Assembly (NCBI GenBank): GCA_934168005.1
Contig: CAKPMN010000016.1
Span: forward strand, 1 to 23,500
Length of the DNA stretch: 23,500 nt
Direction of reading: 5' to 3'
DNA from: an uncultured Bacilli bacterium
Lineage (GTDB): Bacteria; Bacillota_I; Bacilli_A; RF39; UBA660
Program-made: the position numbers and the translations under genes
Part shown: in pieces, positions 15,238 through 22,566 of the stretch
Layout: every line of letters begins with the position of its first letter
How positions within the stretch are numbered: the stretch's first letter is position 1
Notes under the pieces: generated by a model
What the model was told of the DNA's origin: nothing
The model's input: only the letters and a program-made list of their open reading frames with translations
Databases searched by the model: none

Positions 15238-15521
15238 TTAAATAGTTTTCCTAGAAAGCTTTCTTCTTTTTCTTTTTGTTTTGCTTGTTCCATATATGTT
15301 AAGCTATTTATTTGACCCTTTATTGATACGTTTCCTTGATATGTATCTAGTTTTACTATTTCTAGATCTGATCCTTTTATAACTATATATCCCATAATTG
15401 TTTCAAGTAAAAATTCTTCAGCATCAAAACTATCTATTTTTTTTACTCCACTTAATACTATATTTTTTCTATCACTAATACTTACTAAATGATTTGAGCT
15501 CATTATATTTTCCTTGTCCAT
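15234..15521 (-). CDS. yabP: Sporulation protein YabP
   Basis: The product is 95 residues from the ATG at 15521, preceded by TAGGTGAT; a GTG nine bases upstream is the less likely start. The family pattern is present: HLVSISDRKNIVLSGVKKIDSFDAEEFLLETIMGYIVIKG, then LEIVKLDTYQGNVSIKGQINSLTY. YabP-family proteins (also YqfC) are small, mainly beta-stranded, made in the mother cell and required for proper spore formation together with YabQ. Here the short C-terminal tail is Lys/Glu-rich. It overlaps yabQ by 4 bases and follows the spoVG terminator, so it should have its own promoter. I see no convincing vegetative one, consistent with sporulation-sigma control. Confidence 0.9.
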   Translation of the reverse strand: MDKENIMSSNHLVSISDRKNIVLSGVKKIDSFDAEEFLLETIMGYIVIKGSDLEIVKLDTYQGNVSIKGQINSLTYMEQAKQKEKEESFLGKLFK

Positions 15522-15551
15522 TTTTATCACCTAGTTAATTATATTTACAAT

Positions 15552-15580
15552 AAAAAAAAATATGCATTAAAGCATATTTT
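15552..15580 (-). terminator. Intrinsic terminator of spoVG
   Basis: AAAATATGC pairs with GCATATTTT (15557-15580) around a 6-base loop, then a T tract. The spoVG TAA overlaps the stem base by two bases. Confidence 0.85.
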
Positions 15581-15842
15581 ATTCTCCTACTTCTTTTTTA
15601 TAAGCATCAAGTACTGCATCTTCAAACATTTTTCTGCATTCAGCTGTTATTGGATGAGCTATATCACGGTATCCACCAACTGATGTTTTACGACTTGGCA
15701 TAGCTATAAATAAGCCTTTTTCTCCTTCTATAATTCTAATATCATGAATTGCGAAGCAATCGTCTAAAAGAACTGATGCAATTCCTTTCATTCTTGAGTC
15801 TTCTCTTTCTTGAAGACGGATATTTACTGATGTAACTTTCAT
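15579..15842 (-). CDS. spoVG: SpoVG regulator
   Basis: SpoVG is a small nucleic-acid-binding regulator, linked to septation and sporulation in Bacillus and to wall and virulence traits in staphylococci. The 87 residues show all family landmarks: MKVTSVNIRL, KGIASVLLDDCFAIHDIRII, EGEKGLFIAMPSRK (the RNA/DNA-binding face), RDIAHPIT and REMFE-like CRKMFEDAV. Length is normal apart from a short C-terminal tail. GAAAGGAG precedes the ATG. It lies just downstream of veg rather than of purR as in Bacillus subtilis, and has its own promoter and terminator. Confidence 0.97.
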   Translation of the reverse strand: MKVTSVNIRLQEREDSRMKGIASVLLDDCFAIHDIRIIEGEKGLFIAMPSRKTSVGGYRDIAHPITAECRKMFEDAVLDAYKKEVGE

Positions 15843-15875
15843 GATTTATTCTCCTTTCAGTATCTTTCTAATTTA

Positions 15876-15904
15876 ATTGTATACTATCTTATTATTAAAA
15901 TCAA
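15876..15904 (-). promoter_or_regulatory. Promoter of spoVG
   Basis: TTGATT (15904-15899) and TACAAT (15881-15876) are separated by 17 bases. The -35 overlaps the end of the hairpin after veg. No Sigma-H-type site was clear. Confidence 0.6.
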
Positions 15905-15923
15905 GAATTAATGTTTAATTCTT
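15903..15923 (-). terminator. Hairpin at the end of veg
   Basis: AAGAATTAA and TTAATTCTT form a perfect 9-bp stem with a 3-base loop; the veg TAA (15910-15908) lies at the loop/stem edge. The following T tract (GATTTTAAT) is weak, so read-through into spoVG is possible. Confidence 0.55.
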
Positions 15924-16126
15924 ATTGTTTTTGTTATTATATCCGAATATGAAAATGATTTTATCTCATGTTCTTTATTTTTTAATTCTACTAAGAAGAC
16001 TCTATCATATGCTTCTTTTATTTTTACTTCATATTCCTCATATTTGTTTCTTCCTAAATGGTATTTTAAATAGGCATCTTCACCTATTAGAGAAGTTAAT
16101 TCATCTTTTACTTTTTCTATATTCAT
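15908..16126 (-). CDS. veg: Veg protein
   Basis: Veg is a small, highly expressed protein; in Bacillus subtilis it stimulates biofilm formation by acting against the repressor SinR, and its fold is SH3-like. The 72 residues match the family in the central VFLVELKNKEHEIKSFSYSDIITKTIRI segment, which corresponds to the VFVVQL...SYSYADVLTETV stretch of Bacillus Veg, and in an N-terminal helix followed by GRNK. It is about 14 residues shorter than the Bacillus protein, mostly at the C-terminus. AGGAGG stands just before the ATG and begins in the yabG stop codon (TAGGAGG), so veg is coupled to yabG, its neighbour in Bacillus too. Confidence 0.88.
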   Translation of the reverse strand: MNIEKVKDELTSLIGEDAYLKYHLGRNKYEEYEVKIKEAYDRVFLVELKNKEHEIKSFSYSDIITKTIRIKH

Positions 16127-16134
16127 GTATCCTC

Positions 16135-16896
16135 CTATCTTGGATATCCTACATACATCGTTCCTCTAGTAATAATTCCTCCAATTCCATCTGTTCCATA
16201 TTTTGTTGATTCTAATATATTTTTTATATCTATGTCTTTATTTATATCTGACATACTCATTTTTACTGCAATTATGGCTGGATCTAATGCATGAATATTG
16301 ACTCTTTTTGGACTTGATGCGAAATTTGCTCCAGCTTTTATTAACTCTTCATAGTCTGATTGACATCCTCCTGCAATAATGATTAATTTTTCATGACTTT
16401 TTTCATATCTTCTTGCTTCTTTTATAGCATCAACATAGTACTTACTATTCTTATAATTTGATATTACATCTTTTGGACCTCTTTTTTTATAGTAAGCATC
16501 ATGTCCTGTTATTACGACGATGTTTGGATTATATTCTTCTAGAAGTGAATATATAGATTTTGATATATTTTCTTCTGGTTCTAATATTCCTTTAACCCAA
16601 ATGTTTGTATTTTTATAATAGCTTAAAGACCTTTCAAGGTAATCTTTATCCGCATCTATATGTAGTATTTTTCCTGGAATAAAAAAATAATCATCTCTTT
16701 CTAATCTAGGTATTTCTTCTTTTTCTTCTTCTATCTTTTCTTCATATTTTTTTAAATCTGCTTTAAATGCATCTGCAATTAACCTTATATTTTTACCTTT
16801 TAGGTAGCAAATGTCATCTTCTATTTTTTCTATTATAAAGACAACATCATTTGAATATGAATTTCTTGTAACTAAATCTCCTTTATTAAATTCCAT
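16135..16896 (-). CDS. yabG: Sporulation-specific protease YabG
   Basis: YabG is a mother-cell protease that trims spore coat proteins and, in Clostridioides, processes the cortex lytic enzyme precursor. The 253 residues begin with the SH3-like GDLVTRNSYSNDVVFIIEKI. The catalytic region has HIDADKDYLERSLSYYK (79-95), VVITGHDAYYKK (H132), IIIAGGCQSDYEELIKAGANFASSP with the likely nucleophile Cys178, and HALDP (H202). An acidic Lys/Glu stretch (50-66) interrupts the early part. It starts after GGTGAT and has an extended -10 (TGTTATAAA) overlapping the upstream terminator. veg follows after 8 bases. Confidence 0.93.
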   Translation of the reverse strand: MEFNKGDLVTRNSYSNDVVFIIEKIEDDICYLKGKNIRLIADAFKADLKKYEEKIEEEKEEIPRLERDDYFFIPGKILHIDADKDYLERSLSYYKNTNIWVKGILEPEENISKSIYSLLEEYNPNIVVITGHDAYYKKRGPKDVISNYKNSKYYVDAIKEARRYEKSHEKLIIIAGGCQSDYEELIKAGANFASSPKRVNIHALDPAIIAVKMSMSDINKDIDIKNILESTKYGTDGIGGIITRGTMYVGYPR

Positions 16897-16931
16897 AGTA
16901 TCACCAATAAAGTTTATGTTTTAACTTTTAA

Positions 16932-16940
16932 TTTATAACA
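16932..16940 (-). promoter_or_regulatory. Extended -10 promoter of yabG-veg
   Basis: TGTTATAAA starts inside the U-tract of the upstream terminator. No fitting -35 is visible. A sporulation sigma factor may also act here. Confidence 0.45.
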
Positions 16941-16962
16941 AAAAAAGATAGCAGGCTATCTT
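16939..16962 (-). terminator. Intrinsic terminator of the kinase-like gene
   Basis: AAGATAGC pairs with GCTATCTT (16945-16962) with a two-base gap, followed by a T run on the minus strand. The gene's TAG stop (16958-16956) is within the stem. Confidence 0.85.
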
Positions 16963-17681
16963 AATATTTTTTGCTTTTGTGTTTCTATGAAATCTTCAAA
17001 TCTTAATTGATTTGGATCTTTTAGTTCTTGTTCTATGTATGTTAACATTTTTGATTCTTTTACTTGATATTTAACCCATCTATTTAATATAGTTCTCTCT
17101 TCTTTTGTTAAATTTCTTTCTCTTTTTATTCTTTCCATTATGTTTAAAACAATAAATTTTGATAATAAAAAGTTATAAGCATCTCTATTCAACATTTCTA
17201 CATTTACTTTACTTTGTTTTCTATAGTCTATAAATTTATCTACATCGCATATATGTAAGAAATCTTTTCCTATTATAAATGAACCTCTATTTATATCCTT
17301 TATTCCAACTCTATTTTCAGATAATTTATCTACATCTTCCTTTATTTCTAATCCACTTATATAAAAGTCTTCTGTGAAAAATCTGCTTGAATCTTCTACT
17401 TTATCTATACACTCCATCACTATTCCTGTATATATTCCGCTTTCATCAAGTAAGATGTCTTGAGGCATAGTAATTCTTTTTGTCATACACTCATTTACAA
17501 AATAGTTAGCTTTTTCAAAACTAAGTAATCCTTTTTCTTTTCTCTGTTCTATGTCATATTTTAAAAGTTTTAAAGCTAATTCCCTATATTTATATACTTT
17601 ACCATCATGACCACTTCCAAGTCTTTCTAATCTTTCTACTTCTCTTATTTCTTGTAAATTACTGGCTAATAATACGTTCAT
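16956..17681 (-). CDS. Small protein-kinase-like protein
   Basis: I do not recognise a named family. The 241 residues resemble a reduced protein kinase fold. LERLGSGHDGKVYKY (18-32) looks like a Gly loop, ALKLLK (36-41) holds a candidate ATP Lys (38), and YTGIVMECID (84-93) a hinge. GIKDINRGSFIIGKDFLHICDVDKF (126-150) resembles the catalytic loop plus metal site, with D129, N131 and D146-D148 as candidates, but lacks a classic HRD and DFG. The remaining C-lobe is short (about 90 residues, helical, basic), and no signal or membrane segment is present. A GGAGGAAGT site precedes the ATG. It has a strong promoter and its own terminator, so it is a single-gene unit between ftsX and yabG. It may be an active atypical kinase or a pseudokinase. 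Confidence 0.6.
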   Translation of the reverse strand: MNVLLASNLQEIREVERLERLGSGHDGKVYKYRELALKLLKYDIEQRKEKGLLSFEKANYFVNECMTKRITMPQDILLDESGIYTGIVMECIDKVEDSSRFFTEDFYISGLEIKEDVDKLSENRVGIKDINRGSFIIGKDFLHICDVDKFIDYRKQSKVNVEMLNRDAYNFLLSKFIVLNIMERIKRERNLTKEERTILNRWVKYQVKESKMLTYIEQELKDPNQLRFEDFIETQKQKILR

Positions 17682-17701
17682 ACTTCCTCCAATAGAGAGC
17701 T

Positions 17702-17730
17702 ATTATAAAGTAAAATATTACTTTAGTCAA
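17702..17730 (-). promoter_or_regulatory. Promoter of the kinase-like gene
   Basis: TTGACT (17730-17725) and a perfect TATAAT (17707-17702) are separated by 17 bases. The -35 follows directly from the U-tract of the ftsX terminator. Confidence 0.88.
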
Positions 17731-17756
17731 ATAAAAACTGTTCTTTTAGAACAGTT
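17731..17756 (-). terminator. Intrinsic terminator of ftsEX
   Basis: AACTGTTC and GAACAGTT (17736-17756) flank a 5-base loop, followed by TTTATTT on the minus strand. The ftsX TAA overlaps the stem base. Confidence 0.88.
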
Positions 17757-18654
17757 ATCCTTTTAAATACTTTCTTACAGCTTTTAAACTTCCATACATA
17801 CCTACTACTATACCAATGACTAATAGTATCAAAGATACTTGATAGATAAATGGTTGTGGTTCTATTAGGCTTATTAAGTTTGAAAATAATTTGCCACCAA
17901 ATTTGTCATATATAGCTGCATATCCATATGTTGTTATTATTATAGGAATTACACTTCCTAGTATTCCTAAAAATAATCCTTCAAATACAAATGGTATCTT
18001 TATGTTTATGTTTGAAGCGCCTACTAATCTCATAATTTCTATTTCTCTTCTTCTTGAGAAAATAGTTATTTTTATTGTATTAGTTATTAAGAAAGCTGTT
18101 ACTATGATTAAAGCAATTACTACAATATAACTTGCTTTTCTGACCATATCGAATATTGAAACTAGTTGTTCAATCATTCCTTCACCATATCTGACATTTT
18201 TTATTCCATCTAATTTCTCTATAGATTTAGCTGTCTCACCTATTTTTTCTACATCTTTTACTTTTATTAAGAATGTATCTTGTAGTGGACTTTCTTCTTC
18301 TGTCCATTCTTTCATTATATTAGCATATGTTTCTGATTCACTCATCATTTTTTCTTGTATTTGAGTTTTTGATTCAAATTCTATTGTTTCAATATTATTA
18401 ATTTTATTTATCTGTTTTTTTATTTCGTCTTCTTGTTCCTTTGTTACTGTTTGATCAATAAAAGCAACTATGGTAGCGTTTTTTTCGACTTTTTTTGTAA
18501 AATTATTAACATTGTCTGTAAGTACTAGGGAAATTGCAACTACTATTAGGGTAATGGTAATACATGAAATTGAAGCTAGTGATAAAGAAAAGTTTCTAAA
18601 TACACTTTTGGCTGCGTCACGTATATTTCTACTTAGAATTCTTAATGCTCTCAT
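17755..18654 (-). CDS. ftsX: Cell division protein FtsX
   Basis: FtsX is the membrane half of the FtsEX complex, which couples ATP hydrolysis in the cytoplasm to control of peptidoglycan hydrolases outside. The 299 residues from the ATG at 18654 have an N-terminal helix (about 25-47), a large extracellular domain (48-170) and three more helices (about 175-197, 223-243, 272-290). The conserved SRRREIEIMRLVGASNINIKIPFVFEG stretch precedes the third helix. The start at 18654 is preferred over the ATG at 18675 because GAAAGGA stands 9 bases before it and RALRILSRNIRDA is the conserved beginning. It overlaps the ftsE end by 26 bases. Confidence 0.95.
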   Translation of the reverse strand: MRALRILSRNIRDAAKSVFRNFSLSLASISCITITLIVVAISLVLTDNVNNFTKKVEKNATIVAFIDQTVTKEQEDEIKKQINKINNIETIEFESKTQIQEKMMSESETYANIMKEWTEEESPLQDTFLIKVKDVEKIGETAKSIEKLDGIKNVRYGEGMIEQLVSIFDMVRKASYIVVIALIIVTAFLITNTIKITIFSRRREIEIMRLVGASNINIKIPFVFEGLFLGILGSVIPIIITTYGYAAIYDKFGGKLFSNLISLIEPQPFIYQVSLILLVIGIVVGMYGSLKAVRKYLKG

Positions 18655-19336
18655 TTGTATATGTTCCTTTCGCATAGTCTTTTAAAATTCTACCATTGTC
18701 TAATAATATTGTTCTTTTTTTCATACTTGATACTATATCTATATCATGTGTTACCATGATAATTGTTGTTCCAAGTTTGTTAATTTCTTCTAATACATTC
18801 ATTATTTCTATACTTGTTTTTGGATCCAAGTTTCCTGTTGGTTCATCACATATTAGTATCTTTGGCCCATTAACAATTGATCTTGCAATGGCGACTCTTT
18901 GTTGTTCTCCTCCTGATAGTTCATTTGGATAGTTTTTGGCTTTTCCTTTTAATCCTACTAGTTCTAGAACTTTTAATACTTTAGTATGAATTTCATCTTT
19001 TGGTAATCCTAATACTTCTAATGTAAACGCAACATTTTCATAAACATTTAATCTGCTTAATAATTTAAAGTCTTGGAATACTACTCCAATTCTTCTTCTT
19101 AATTTATATACTTTACTATCTCTTAGGCGTGATACATCTAATCCACCTACTTTTATAGTACCTTTTGTTACTTTTTCTTTTCTATACAACATATTAACTA
19201 ATGTTGATTTTCCACAACCAGTTGATCCTATGATAAATACAAATTCGCCTTTGTCTATTTCAAGATTCAAGTCGTGTATTGCTGTAACACCTGTTTTGTA
19301 TTGTTTTTTTACGCCAATACATTCTATTTGTGCCAT
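18629..19336 (-). CDS. ftsE: Cell division ATP-binding protein FtsE
   Basis: The ABC ATPase partner of FtsX. The 235 residues have every required motif: Walker A GSTGCGKST (37-45), Q-loop VFQDFKLL (Q88), signature LSGGEQQRVAIARS (140-153), Walker B ILICDEPTGNLD (160-171) and the switch His in VTHD (197). RRRIGVVFQDFKLL is diagnostic of FtsE. It heads an ftsE-ftsX unit downstream of yitT, matching the prfB-yvjA-...-ftsEX order of Bacillus subtilis. The ATG follows GAAGATGG. A promoter with an extended -10 lies just upstream, its -35 inside the end of yitT. Confidence 0.97.
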   Translation of the reverse strand: MAQIECIGVKKQYKTGVTAIHDLNLEIDKGEFVFIIGSTGCGKSTLVNMLYRKEKVTKGTIKVGGLDVSRLRDSKVYKLRRRIGVVFQDFKLLSRLNVYENVAFTLEVLGLPKDEIHTKVLKVLELVGLKGKAKNYPNELSGGEQQRVAIARSIVNGPKILICDEPTGNLDPKTSIEIMNVLEEINKLGTTIIMVTHDIDIVSSMKKRTILLDNGRILKDYAKGTYTNESIKNSK

Positions 19337-19360
19337 GTTACCATCTTCTTTCTATTATCA

Positions 19361-19389
19361 ATTATAACATTATAGAATTTTATTGTCCA
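19361..19389 (-). promoter_or_regulatory. Promoter of ftsEX, overlapping the end of yitT
   Basis: TGGACA (19389-19384) lies in the last sense codons of yitT. A perfect TATAAT (19366-19361) follows after 17 bases, with TGT just before it (extended -10). Confidence 0.7.
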
Positions 19390-20267
19390 CCTGATGATTG
19401 ATATGCATCTGTTACTACAAAGAATGCTTTTTCATCTATTCTATGAATTCCTTCTTTTACTATAAAGTATTCTTTTGTTGGAACTATACACATTATTACC
19501 TTTTGATGATTTCCTGTGTATCCTCCTCTTCCATCTAATATAGTGACCCCGTGTTCTAGGTGTCTAATTAAGAATTTTTTCATTTCTGTTTCATGTTCAG
19601 TTACTATATAAAAGCATTTTGTTGTATTTATTCCAAGCATTATTTTATCTGACATAACACTTATTATATATAATACCATAATCGCATACATTACATTTTC
19701 AAATGCGAAGAATACCTCTTCTCCACCTAAGAAGAATCCTGATGCTAAAACGATTATTCCATCGCTTAAAATTATTGCTTTTCCTATAGACATATGTCCA
19801 TATTTAGCTAAAATTTGGTTTATTATATCTGTTCCTCCAGTTGTAAAACCTGATTTAAAATTTATTCCTGTGCCAAGACCTGCTATTACAGCTCCAAATA
19901 TTATTGAAAGTAATACATTATCAACTTCAAAGTGAATAATACTTCCAATATTTGCTGTTAAAGCTAAACAAATTGGATATAAAATTGAGCCAAATATTGA
20001 TCCTTTTGTCTTCTGCCAACCTAATGTAAAATAGCTGACAATTAAAAGTACAATATTTACTATAAAGACAAATGTTGAAGGATTTAATCCAAATATATTT
20101 TTTACTATAATTGATACTCCTGATACTCCTCCATATACTATGTTATATGGTAAAAAGAATAAATTAAATGCTGTTGAAAGCAGTAAACATCCTGCTAAAA
20201 ATGTTAAAAGTCTTAATACTATATTATCACTTTCTAATATTTGTTCCTTATCTATTTTCTTAATCAC
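19380..20267 (-). CDS. YitT-family membrane protein (DUF161 + DUF2179)
   Basis: A 295-residue protein of the YitT/YvjA family. About five or six membrane helices lie at 20-185 with the family text SGVSGVSIIVKNIFGLNPS-like GGVSGVSIIVKN, FTTGGTDIINQILAKYGHMSIG and IISVMSDKIMLGI. A cytoplasmic DUF2179 domain (about 210-292) includes LEHGVTILDGRGGYTG and VVTDAYQSSGG. The function of the family is not firmly known. The GTG at 20267 is the best start: AAGGAG stands 8 bases before it, while the GTG at 20276 falls inside that site. It overlaps the prfB stop by 8 bases (GTGATTAA). YvjA of this family also adjoins prfB in Bacillus subtilis. Confidence 0.9.
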   Translation of the reverse strand: MIKKIDKEQILESDNIVLRLLTFLAGCLLLSTAFNLFFLPYNIVYGGVSGVSIIVKNIFGLNPSTFVFIVNIVLLIVSYFTLGWQKTKGSIFGSILYPICLALTANIGSIIHFEVDNVLLSIIFGAVIAGLGTGINFKSGFTTGGTDIINQILAKYGHMSIGKAIILSDGIIVLASGFFLGGEEVFFAFENVMYAIMVLYIISVMSDKIMLGINTTKCFYIVTEHETEMKKFLIRHLEHGVTILDGRGGYTGNHQKVIMCIVPTKEYFIVKEGIHRIDEKAFFVVTDAYQSSGGQ

Positions 20268-21367
20268 TACTACCACTCCTTAAATTATCATTTATAAATT
20301 CATCTATATCTCCATCTAGTACGCCTTTTACGTCACTTGTTTCTGTTTTTGTTCTAGCATCTTTTACCATTGAATATGGATGCATAACATAACTTCTTAT
20401 TTGTGATCCAAAATTAATATCCTTTATTTCTCCATTAATAGTTGCCATCTCATTTTTCTTCTTTTCTTCTTCTAATAAATATAGTTTACTTTTTAAAAGA
20501 TTCATAGCCGTTTCTTTATTTTGAATTTGGCTTCTTTCATTTTGACATGTAACTACTATTTTAGATGGAAAATGTGTTATTCTCACTGCAGAATCTGTTG
20601 TATTTACTCCCTGTCCACCTTTTCCACTACTTCTATAGACATCAATTCTAATATCAGAATCTTGAATTACTATATCATTTATTTCTTGGTTTAATTTTGG
20701 TATAACGTTTATTGAAGCAAATGAAGTATGCCTTCTTGCATTGGAATCAAATGGTGATATTCTAACTAACCGATGAACTCCTTTTTCGTTTTTTAAATAC
20801 CCGTATGCATAATCTCCTTCTACTAATATTGATGAGCTTTTAATTCCTGCTTCCTCCCCATCAACTCTATCTAATTCTTTCCATTTGAAATTATGTTTTT
20901 CACACCAACGTGTATACATTCTCTTTAACATGTCAGCCCAATCACAAGCTTCTGTTCCACCGGCTCCTGAATGTATTTCTAAAATTGCATCCATTTGATC
21001 ATACTTACCATTTAATAATAATCTTATTTCTAAATTTGATACTTCTTTTTCAATAGTATCTTTTTCTTCTATTATCAAGTTAAGTATTTCAGAATCATTT
21101 TCTTCTTTTAAAAGATTTAATGTTTCTAATGTATTTTGTATTTTATTTTTTAGAGTTAATGTTTCGTTGTACTTTTGATTTAAGAGATTTTTTTCTTTTA
21201 AAATTTCTTCTGCTTTTTTTTGATCTGACCAAAAGTTAGTATCTGATATTATTTTATCTAATTCATTTATTCTATCTTTTAATTTATCTTGGTCAAAGAG
21301 ACCTCCATAGCTTTTCTATTTTTATTTCTAGCTCTTTATATAAATTTATTAAATCTATAAGTTCCAT
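20260..21367 (-). CDS. prfB: Peptide chain release factor 2 with programmed +1 frameshift
   Basis: RF2 ends translation at UGA and UAA. Frame 1 starts at the ATG 21367-21365 (GAGGT upstream) and runs 24 codons to CTT TGA C, with the TGA at 21295-21293. Skipping one base enters the main frame, giving 368 residues, a normal RF2 length. An internal TGGAGG just before CTTTGAC supplies the Shine-Dalgarno-like stimulator, as in the known autoregulatory site. The main frame has an N-terminal helical domain, the stop-recognition tripeptide in RISPFDS, and the catalytic GGQ in SSGKGGQGVNTTDSAVR. A start at TTG 21078 would cut off the N-terminal domain and is rejected. yitT overlaps its stop. Confidence 0.96.
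21293..21308 (-). promoter_or_regulatory. RF2 programmed frameshift site
   Basis: An internal SD-like TGGAGG is followed by TCT CTT TGA C. Ribosomes pausing at the slow UGA slip +1 on CTT. Low RF2 increases slipping and so RF2 synthesis. This is the conserved autoregulation of prfB. Confidence 0.93.
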
Positions 21368-21390
21368 TTTAACCTCACTATTCTTTAGTA

Positions 21391-21399
21391 ATTATATCA
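21391..21399 (-). promoter_or_regulatory. Extended -10 promoter of prfB
   Basis: TGATATAAT is a perfect extended -10, right after the upstream terminator's U-tract. There is no good -35. Confidence 0.65.
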
Positions 21400-21428
21400 T
21401 AATAAAAAAATGTGATAAACACATTTTT
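21400..21428 (-). terminator. Intrinsic terminator after the SGNH-like gene
   Basis: AAAAATGTG and CACATTTTT (21406-21428) enclose a 5-base loop and run into a T tract on the minus strand. Confidence 0.8.
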
Positions 21429-21433
21429 AATAA

Positions 21434-22507
21434 TTATAGATTTTTTCTTGTTTGTAGAACTTTTTCTAAAATTCTTTTTTCTTTTATTCTTTCTAAAGCA
21501 AGTTCGCTTTTTCTTTCTTTTGATGCTGAACTAGAATTAATACTATTTAATTTGTCAATATAGTAACTTTTTAAATCTAGTGAAGTTCTATATTCTATTT
21601 CTTCATCTAAATCTAAGTTTATTACTGGTAGTCCTGTTAAATAAGCATATAATTCTTCTACTATAGCTTTCGCTAATTCTTTTTGACCTTGTTGTGATAA
21701 ATTAAAGTCCTTTGGAGATTTTATGGTTCTATTTTTAATACTTACTGTATCTACATACTTTGTATTATATGATGAACATAATTCTTTTAAGGCATAATTA
21801 TATCTATATATTAAATTTCTGAAATCTTTATATTTCTTTTGTTTTAATACTTCTGGAATATATAGTCCTAATGAAACCATCATTGAGTTTGGGTTTAAGG
21901 TTAATATATTTCTAAAGTTTTTATCAACTTCATCAAGAACAATGCGAACCGTTTTGGGATCTCTTGCCTTTTTCTTTGCTTCTTCAAATACTCCGCTATT
22001 TTCTCTATTACTAAAATCTCTATCTATTTGATATGGATTAGTACCAAGTATTCTCATTAAGTCGTTAGCACCTGTTGAATGAATAATTATAGGAGCTGTT
22101 GTACTTTTTATCAAGTCACTAATTCCTATATATTTATCCATTTCTGTTGGTTTAAACATTTTCTTTAAAACTGTATCAGTTGCATCTAAAAATACATCTT
22201 TTGCTCTTGAATCTTTGTCTTTTTGTTCTAATAAAGTTTCTATACTACTATACATTGATAATGATTGAGCTAGTTTTATTTCTTCTACGGTTAAGTTATA
22301 CTCTAGCATTAGGTTTATATGTTCTGCTTTATTTAATGATAAGAATGAAGCGTTTAATTTTAAACCAGTTCCTATTTGTTCCTGCAAATAAGATAAAATA
22401 TTCTTACCTATTAATGATGTGGCGGCATAATCATTCATATTTATCATAACTAAATTTTCATTTTTAAAATGTTCTTGAACTACTTTTCTTTTTTCTTTAT
22501 ATTGCAT
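21434..22507 (-). CDS. SGNH/GDSL-hydrolase-like protein without the expected catalytic residues
   Basis: A 357-residue protein with no signal peptide. Parts of the SGNH fold can be seen: APIIIHSTGANDLMR (139-152) matches block III, whose family form is GxND; FRNILTLNPNSMMVSLGLYIP (198-218) and the YNYALKELCSSYNTKYVDT stretch (236-254) match the middle. However, the block I GDS is replaced by MNDYAATS (24-31), and the C-terminal DxxH region reads SPKDFNLSQQG with no His anywhere from 250 to 300. The last 60 residues are charged and helical. It may be a pseudoenzyme or bind a ligand only. It has its own strong promoter and terminator. AAGGAAGG precedes the ATG. The family call is moderate and no substrate can be named. 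Confidence 0.6.
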   Translation of the reverse strand: MQYKEKRKVVQEHFKNENLVMINMNDYAATSLIGKNILSYLQEQIGTGLKLNASFLSLNKAEHINLMLEYNLTVEEIKLAQSLSMYSSIETLLEQKDKDSRAKDVFLDATDTVLKKMFKPTEMDKYIGISDLIKSTTAPIIIHSTGANDLMRILGTNPYQIDRDFSNRENSGVFEEAKKKARDPKTVRIVLDEVDKNFRNILTLNPNSMMVSLGLYIPEVLKQKKYKDFRNLIYRYNYALKELCSSYNTKYVDTVSIKNRTIKSPKDFNLSQQGQKELAKAIVEELYAYLTGLPVINLDLDEEIEYRTSLDLKSYYIDKLNSINSSSASKERKSELALERIKEKRILEKVLQTRKNL

Positions 22508-22537
22508 ATAAATTCCTTCCTTTTTTAAGACTTAACT

Positions 22538-22566
22538 ATTCTAACACTGGTTATTTTTTTTGTCAA
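22538..22566 (-). promoter_or_regulatory. Promoter of the SGNH-like gene
   Basis: TTGACA (22566-22561) and TAGAAT (22543-22538) are separated by 17 bases, with TGT before the -10 (extended). The -35 follows the terminator U-tract of the transporter gene. Confidence 0.85.

Noticed and set aside
15538..15543. TATAAT as a vegetative promoter for yabP
   Set aside because: It lies only 17 bases before the ATG, so transcription would begin inside the ribosome binding site, and no -35 fits.
20260..21078. RF2 starting at the internal TTG (21078)
   Set aside because: It would drop the N-terminal domain; the upstream ATG with the CTT TGA C frameshift site explains the gene fully.
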